Positions 20,254 to 23,852 of a stretch of 23,852 nt of DNA are shown one piece after another. The position numbers were made by a program, and so were the translations under genes. Source of the stretch: an uncultured Marinosulfonomonas sp. (GTDB lineage Bacteria > Pseudomonadota > Alphaproteobacteria > Rhodobacterales > Rhodobacteraceae); the NCBI GenBank assembly GCA_947311455.1, contig CAMZKY010000241.1, forward strand, positions 1 to 23,852, written 5' to 3'. Below the pieces are notes generated by a model. It was not told the DNA's origin, searched no databases, and worked only from the letters and a program-made list of their open reading frames with translations. How positions within the stretch are numbered: the stretch's first letter is position 1; every line of letters begins with the position of its first letter.

Positions 20254-21282
20254 ATGATAGGTTCACGTATATGGGCGACGGTTGCGGCATTATTGCTGCT
20301 GCCAGTCGCCGCCAATGCTGCCTGCAATGCGAAATACACGGCGCGCCAAGGGGATACTTTATTCTCGATCGCGCAGGCCGAATATGGCGACAGCGAAAAA
20401 TGGACACTGGTTTACTATAGCAATCAGGCGGCCCTTAAGGGATCGGTTTTGCAGGTGCAGCCCGGGATGGAATTGTTCATCCCTTGCGCCCCCGGCCAAG
20501 CCACGCCAGATGCCACGCCATTGCGCCAAGACGATGCCGCGCTCAAGTTTGTGACGGGTGGTGATTATTCACCGTTTACCGATCGCAACTGGCCGGGTGA
20601 CGGGCTGATCACAGAACTGGTGAATGCGGCAATGGAAGCCACGCCAAACCCTGTGACCTATAGTGTGACATGGGAAGACGACTGGTCAAAACACCTGTTT
20701 CCATTATTGGATGAAAAGAAATTTGATATGGGATTCCCGTGGCTTAAGCCGGATTGCGACAGCACACCCGATAACGAACGCTGCGCGAATTTCCACTTTT
20801 CCGACCCGCTGATGAAATTGCTGATCATGCTGTTTGTGCGCGCCGATGATCCGTTCACCTTTAATTCCGACGCTGATATCATCGGCAAAACCCTGTGTCG
20901 CCCGAAAGGCTATTTCACCCATGATCTGGATCGCGCCGGCCGTCGTTGGCTGACCGATAAAAAGATCACTTTGGTGCAAGCCGACAGCCCTGATGCCTGC
21001 TTTGAACTGCTGTTGAAAAAAGAAGTGGACGCGGTAACGATCAATGTGTTCCTTGGCGCAAGCAAGATCAGTTCACTAGGATTGCGCGGTATAGTGGTGC
21101 CGCTGGAACGGCCATTATCCGAAGAGGGCCTCTATGTGGTGATCAGCAAAAAACACTGGCGCGGCACCACGTTCCTGTATCGGTTCAATGCGGGTTTGGC
21201 GGCGTTAAAAGCGACAGATCGCTACAATGAAATCGTATCTCGGCATCTGGGAATTTTCTGGGACTCGATCAAGGCGAACTGA
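20254..21282 (+). CDS. secreted LysM plus solute-binding protein, copy 2
   Basis: A 342-aa paralog of the preceding gene with the same plan: signal peptide (about 1-22, 'LLLLPVAANA'), LysM (about 28-78, 'YTARQGDTLFSIAQAEYGDS') between C24 and C78, then the binding domain from about residue 96 ('LKFVTGGDYSPFTDRNWPGD', 'FDMGFPWLKPDCDSTPDNER', 'CANFHFSDPLMKLLIMLFVR', 'GKTLCRPKGYFTHDLDRAGR'). All six mature cysteines of copy 1 are kept (24, 78, 168, 177, 215, 249), suggesting three disulfides. The copies diverge most in the linker and in the C-terminal lobe, so ligands may differ. The Shine-Dalgarno is GGGAGGG. A terminator follows 28 bp after the stop. Confidence 0.85.
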   Translation: MIGSRIWATVAALLLLPVAANAACNAKYTARQGDTLFSIAQAEYGDSEKWTLVYYSNQAALKGSVLQVQPGMELFIPCAPGQATPDATPLRQDDAALKFVTGGDYSPFTDRNWPGDGLITELVNAAMEATPNPVTYSVTWEDDWSKHLFPLLDEKKFDMGFPWLKPDCDSTPDNERCANFHFSDPLMKLLIMLFVRADDPFTFNSDADIIGKTLCRPKGYFTHDLDRAGRRWLTDKKITLVQADSPDACFELLLKKEVDAVTINVFLGASKISSLGLRGIVVPLERPLSEEGLYVVISKKHWRGTTFLYRFNAGLAALKATDRYNEIVSRHLGIFWDSIKAN

Positions 21283-21309
21283 TCTAAAGGCGAAATTCGA
21301 AATTATTTC

Positions 21310-21343
21310 AAACCCGCGGTTTTTGCTAAATCGCGGGTTTTTT
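21310..21343 (+). terminator. rho-independent terminator after the LysM/solute-binding pair
   Basis: AAACCCGCG and CGCGGGTTT form a perfect 9-bp stem around a 13-base loop and are followed directly by more T residues (six T in a row in all). It ends the two-gene unit. Confidence 0.85.
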
Positions 21344-21358
21344 GCTGTATTTATTCCG

Positions 21359-21402
21359 TATGGCTTGCGTATGGCTTGCGTATGGCAAGTGTATGGCAGT
21401 TT
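21359..21402 (+). repeat. four tandem 11-bp units
   Basis: The unit TATGGCTTGCG occurs twice exactly, followed by TATGGCAAGTG and TATGGCAGTTT, all in an 11-bp period close to one helical turn. This could be slippage debris or a phased protein-binding array. Confidence 0.7.
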
Positions 21403-21617
21403 GTCTGGATTTGTGCGGTATATTTCGACGCTGCATTAAACCACTAAACTATTTTAGTAGCGCAATCCGAGGGCGCGCATGGCGGTAAATCCCGGGAATA
21501 GGTGATATGGAATGTGTGCATGAAATCCGGATCATAATCCTGATAGCGGCGGCTTCCACTGGGGGTTGATTTTTGCTATAGGGTTTGGGGCGTGGTGTAT
21601 GTAAAAACGGTGGTGGT

Positions 21618-23186
21618 ATGACAAAGCGGGAACTGGCGGATTTCGGGGAATTGCTGGCGGGCGAGGAAACCTTGCTGGACGGGCTGTCATCGGGTGAATT
21701 CGTTGCGATTGGCGGCGATAGCGTCCCATCATCGGGCGCGGGCGAAAACCGCCAGATCCGCGGCCCCTTCCTGCGCTATCTGCTGCTGGGCGGGTGCGCG
21801 GCGCTGAAAAAACGTGGCTGCCATCTGCATGAAAAAGGCGTGCGGGTTGAAGGGGCCTTGATTACCGATGTGCTGGATCTGGAAGGCTGCACACTGCCTC
21901 ATGATATTGCACTGATGGATTGCCGGATACGCCAAACGCCCAACCTGCGCTCTGCCAAAATCGAAAACCTGTTTTTAGATGGGTCAATCCTCCCCGGGAT
22001 CGGGGCGGATGGCTTAACCGCCAAGGGCGACGTGTTTTTGCGGGATGTGACCAGCACAGGGGAATTGCGGTTATTGGGGGCAACGCTGGGGGGGGATCTT
22101 GTTTGTAATGGGGCCACCCTGACGGCGGGGGAAACGGGGTTCGCCTTAAGTGCCGATCGCTTGGCAGTCAAGGGCAACGTAGTTTTGCAGGATGTGACCA
22201 GCACAGGGGAATTGCGGTTATTGGCGGCGACGCTGGGTAGTGATCTTGATTGCACTGGGGCCGCCCTGACGGCGGGGGAAACGGGGGTCGCCTTAAGTGC
22301 TAGTGGTGCAAAGATCAGCGGGGCGTTTTTTCTGCGGAACGGGGCGAAAATAAAGGGGGTGCTGGATTTAACTGCCGCCAGAATGGATAATATCTGTGAC
22401 GACTACACCTGCTGGCCCGCCGCGGGAAATTTGATGCTTAATCGTTGCCAATACGGGGCGTTTACCGGCGGGGCGATATCGGGGGCAGAGCGGATAAAAT
22501 GGCTGGGGTTGCAAAATCCTGCGCAATTTGGCGCGGATTTCTGGCCACAGCCCTATGAACATTGTGCCAAAGTGCTGCGCGAAATGGGGCATCGGGAGGA
22601 TGCAACCATGGTTCTGGTGGAAAAGGAAAAATTGCAGCGGGCGGATCGGCGGCGGCGGTTGTGGCGCAGTTATATGCGCGAGGATTATTACTGGTTTACC
22701 GTTTGGGATTGGGTAATGGCGGTAACGGTGCGCTATGGGTTGCGGCCATTATTGGCGTTTGGCTGGTTGTTCGGCTTTTGGCTGATTGGGGCGCTTGTGT
22801 TTCTGGCTGCCGCACAACGGGATGCGATCAAACCCAATGATGTGCGCATATTGCGCTCGGTTGAATGGGTGGCCTGTGCGCCGGATTATAAGGCCTCCGA
22901 TGATGTGGAAATGACCAAACGCAACCAAACCGGCGAAACACAGCTTGCGTGTTTCCTGCACCAGCCCGAAGCCAGATCATACCCCAAATTCAACCCGTGG
23001 ATCTATTCTGCCGACACCTTGTTGCCGATTGTAGCCTTGGAAATGCAATCCTTCTGGATCCCCGATGACAGGGATCGCGGGGTCGGGATGTGGGCGCGGC
23101 GGTTCCTTTGGCTGCAAATTATCTCAGGTTGGGCCTTGTCTTTGTTGGCGGTTGCTGGTTTCTCTGGGTTGATCAAATCGGATTAA
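21618..23186 (+). CDS. repeat-rich (beta-solenoid-like) protein with C-terminal membrane segments
   Basis: A 522-aa protein. Residues about 60-300 are degenerate short repeats alternating small and hydrophobic residues ('ALITDVLDLEGCTLPHDIAL', 'GAKISGAFFLRNGAKIKGVL'), the look of a right-handed beta-solenoid. Within this, two 49-residue units (147 bp each, 22014-22160 and 22161-22307) are nearly identical. About residues 310-360 are charged and helical ('VLREMGHREDATMVLVEKEK'). Then come membrane segments ('LLAFGWLFGFWLIGALVFLA' and, at the end, 'WALSLLAVAGFSGLIKSD'). The plan resembles proteins loosely annotated as membrane-associated oxidoreductase, but I see no cofactor motif, so no enzymatic role is claimed. 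ATG 21618 is chosen over an upstream in-frame TTG. Confidence 0.8.
   Translation: MTKRELADFGELLAGEETLLDGLSSGEFVAIGGDSVPSSGAGENRQIRGPFLRYLLLGGCAALKKRGCHLHEKGVRVEGALITDVLDLEGCTLPHDIALMDCRIRQTPNLRSAKIENLFLDGSILPGIGADGLTAKGDVFLRDVTSTGELRLLGATLGGDLVCNGATLTAGETGFALSADRLAVKGNVVLQDVTSTGELRLLAATLGSDLDCTGAALTAGETGVALSASGAKISGAFFLRNGAKIKGVLDLTAARMDNICDDYTCWPAAGNLMLNRCQYGAFTGGAISGAERIKWLGLQNPAQFGADFWPQPYEHCAKVLREMGHREDATMVLVEKEKLQRADRRRRLWRSYMREDYYWFTVWDWVMAVTVRYGLRPLLAFGWLFGFWLIGALVFLAAAQRDAIKPNDVRILRSVEWVACAPDYKASDDVEMTKRNQTGETQLACFLHQPEARSYPKFNPWIYSADTLLPIVALEMQSFWIPDDRDRGVGMWARRFLWLQIISGWALSLLAVAGFSGLIKSD
22014..22307 (+). repeat. 147-bp tandem duplication inside the solenoid gene
   Basis: Two consecutive 147-bp copies encode 49 residues each, both containing 'DVTSTGELRLL' and 'LTAGETG'. 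Runs of exact DNA identity (for example GATGTGACCAGCACAGGGGA at 22044 and 22191) show that the duplication is recent or kept uniform by recombination. Confidence 0.9.
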
Positions 23187-23190
23187 GCTT

Positions 23191-23577
23191 ATGACCCACA
23201 CCCTTCCTATTCGCGTTTATTATGAAGATACCGACATGGCCGGTATTGTCTATTACGCCAATTACCTGCGCTATATCGAAAGGGCGCGGTCTGATTGGGT
23301 GCGGGGGCTTGGCATTGATCAGCGCCAGATGAAAGAAAACGGGCAGGTTTTTGTGGTGCGGCGGGTCGAGGCGGATTATCTGGCTTCGGCACATCTGGAC
23401 GATGAACTGGTTGTGGAAACCGAGGTTCTGGAGATTACCGCCGCCAAACTGGTGATGGATCAGTGGGTCAAACGGGACGGAAAACCGATATTTCATGCAG
23501 TTGTCACCGCTGTGGTTGTGTCGGACACGGGGCATGTGGTGCGTTTACCGGCAAATATCCGCCAAATCATGCACTAA
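23191..23577 (+). CDS. ybgC: acyl-CoA thioesterase YbgC (tol-pal associated)
   Basis: A 128-aa hotdog-fold thioesterase. The active-site block is 'YYEDTDMAGIVYYANYLRYI' followed by 'ERARSDWVRGLGID', with the catalytic Asp in 'DTDMAGIVYY'. 'VFVVRRVEADYLASAHLDDE' is the standard second segment. YbgC hydrolyses short- to medium-chain acyl-CoA or acyl-ACP and associates with phospholipid synthesis enzymes in some bacteria. It starts 4 bp after the solenoid gene and is 102-114 bp before tolQ, the usual order in proteobacteria. Confidence 0.95.
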   Translation: MTHTLPIRVYYEDTDMAGIVYYANYLRYIERARSDWVRGLGIDQRQMKENGQVFVVRRVEADYLASAHLDDELVVETEVLEITAAKLVMDQWVKRDGKPIFHAVVTAVVVSDTGHVVRLPANIRQIMH

Positions 23578-23652
23578 TCCGCAAAAAACACGGTTGTGAT
23601 GCGCATTATCTGGCATTCCCCGTGAAACTGTTCTAAATCCTTGTGTAATAGA

Positions 23653-23668
23653 GCCACAAAAATGTGGC
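23653..23668. promoter_or_regulatory. short hairpin upstream of tolQ
   Basis: GCCACA-AAAA-TGTGGC is a 6-bp perfect stem with a 4-base loop, 11 to 23 bases before the possible tolQ starts. There is no following T run. It may be a leader structure or an operator. Confidence 0.35.
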
Positions 23669-23691
23669 CAACATAAAAGATGAGCAGGCTT

Positions 23692-23852
23692 ATGATATTT
23701 CCCCTCGTGATAGGGCAAGAGATTGATTTCTCTTTTCTGGCGCTATTTTTGCGCGCGACGTTTACCGTGAAACTGGTGATGGTGCTGCTGATGCTGGCAT
23801 CGTTCTGGTCGTGGTCGGTTATTTTTACCAAAATCATGGCCTATCGCAAGGC
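23692..23852 (+). CDS. tolQ: TolQ, N-terminal part cut by window edge
   Basis: The first 53 residues of the proton-channel subunit of the Tol-Pal envelope system: 'MIFPLVIGQEIDFSFLALFL', 'RATFTVKLVMVLLMLASFWS' and 'WSVIFTKIMAYRK'. The transmembrane helix and following 'SW..I..K...YR' pattern are typical of TolQ. ATG 23692 or an in-frame ATG at 23680 (adds MSRL) could be the start; neither has an ideal Shine-Dalgarno. Placement behind ybgC supports the call over ExbB. The rest lies beyond the window. Confidence 0.9.
   Translation, partial: MIFPLVIGQEIDFSFLALFLRATFTVKLVMVLLMLASFWSWSVIFTKIMAYRK

Larger units (their letters stand above)
21283..21617. other. 335-bp gene-free region before the repeat-rich membrane protein
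   Basis: Besides the terminator (21310-21343) it contains four 11-bp tandem units (21359-21402), a small hairpin ACTAAA-CTAT-TTTAGT (21443-21458), and a minus-strand stretch (about 21440-21560) that gives coding-looking but unassignable peptides. The promoter of the next gene should lie here; I could not pick one with confidence. Confidence 0.5.

Noticed and set aside
21359..21402. CRISPR-like array
   Set aside because: Units are only 11 bp with no spacers, and no cas genes are present; it is a simple tandem repeat.

Overview
The window looks like a chromosomal segment of an alphaproteobacterium, most likely of the Rhodobacterales/Roseobacter group with moderate GC. The reasons are the petABC bc1 operon with Rhodobacter-like cytochrome b heme-ligand spacing, the ruvC-ruvA-ruvB then ybgC-tolQ order, a membrane-type urate oxidase (PuuD) with a cytochrome c tail, a zur-znuC-znuB unit, and a LexA site of the alphaproteobacterial GTTC-N7-GTTC type. 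The genus is inference; no rRNA is present.

Region 1 (1-7571) is a purine/ureide catabolism locus. On the minus strand lie a PuuE-UraD fusion, a bicupin ureidoglycine aminohydrolase and ureidoglycolate lyase, joined by ATGA overlaps, followed by an NCS2 nucleobase permease cut by the window edge. uraH (HIU hydrolase) is divergent from them. puuD and a divergent LysR regulator complete the set. Together these would take urate through HIU, OHCU and allantoin to allantoate and, after an allantoate amidohydrolase that is not in the window, through ureidoglycine and ureidoglycolate to glyoxylate. Inserted in the middle (about 3901-5237) are an ArsR-like regulator, a 57-codon gene carrying only the C-terminal tip of an AMP-forming acyl-CoA ligase, and a thioredoxin-type arsenate reductase. 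The last two are bracketed by inverted copies of a 28-bp sequence.

Region 2 (7594-9628) is zur-znuC-znuB behind a long palindromic operator; znuA is absent. Region 3 (9801-12591) is the minus-strand petA-petB-petC operon with a terminator and a 20-bp palindrome in its leader. Region 4 (12744-15038) is a decay zone around an intact MATE exporter: back-to-back C-terminal stubs of a glutathione S-transferase and a methyltransferase, and a mobA pseudogene broken by a palindromic element, a frameshift and an internal deletion.

Region 5 (15128-15726) has a small membrane protein and a DUF1127 protein converging on a shared terminator. Region 6 (15900-18327) is ruvCAB, with a near-consensus LexA box over the apparent -35, a possible 34-codon ORF upstream, and a GC-rich palindrome between ruvA and ruvB. 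Region 7 (18385-23186) separates ruvB from ybgC-tolQ. It holds an unrecognised 210-aa protein, a tandem pair of secreted LysM plus solute-binding proteins with six shared cysteines, and a repeat-rich membrane protein with a 147-bp internal duplication. ybgC and the start of tolQ close the window.

The strongest candidates for something undescribed are the LysM/solute-binding pair, the stand-alone ligase tip next to arsC inside inverted repeats, and the palindromic element in mobA. No CRISPR array, tRNA, rRNA or transposase was seen.
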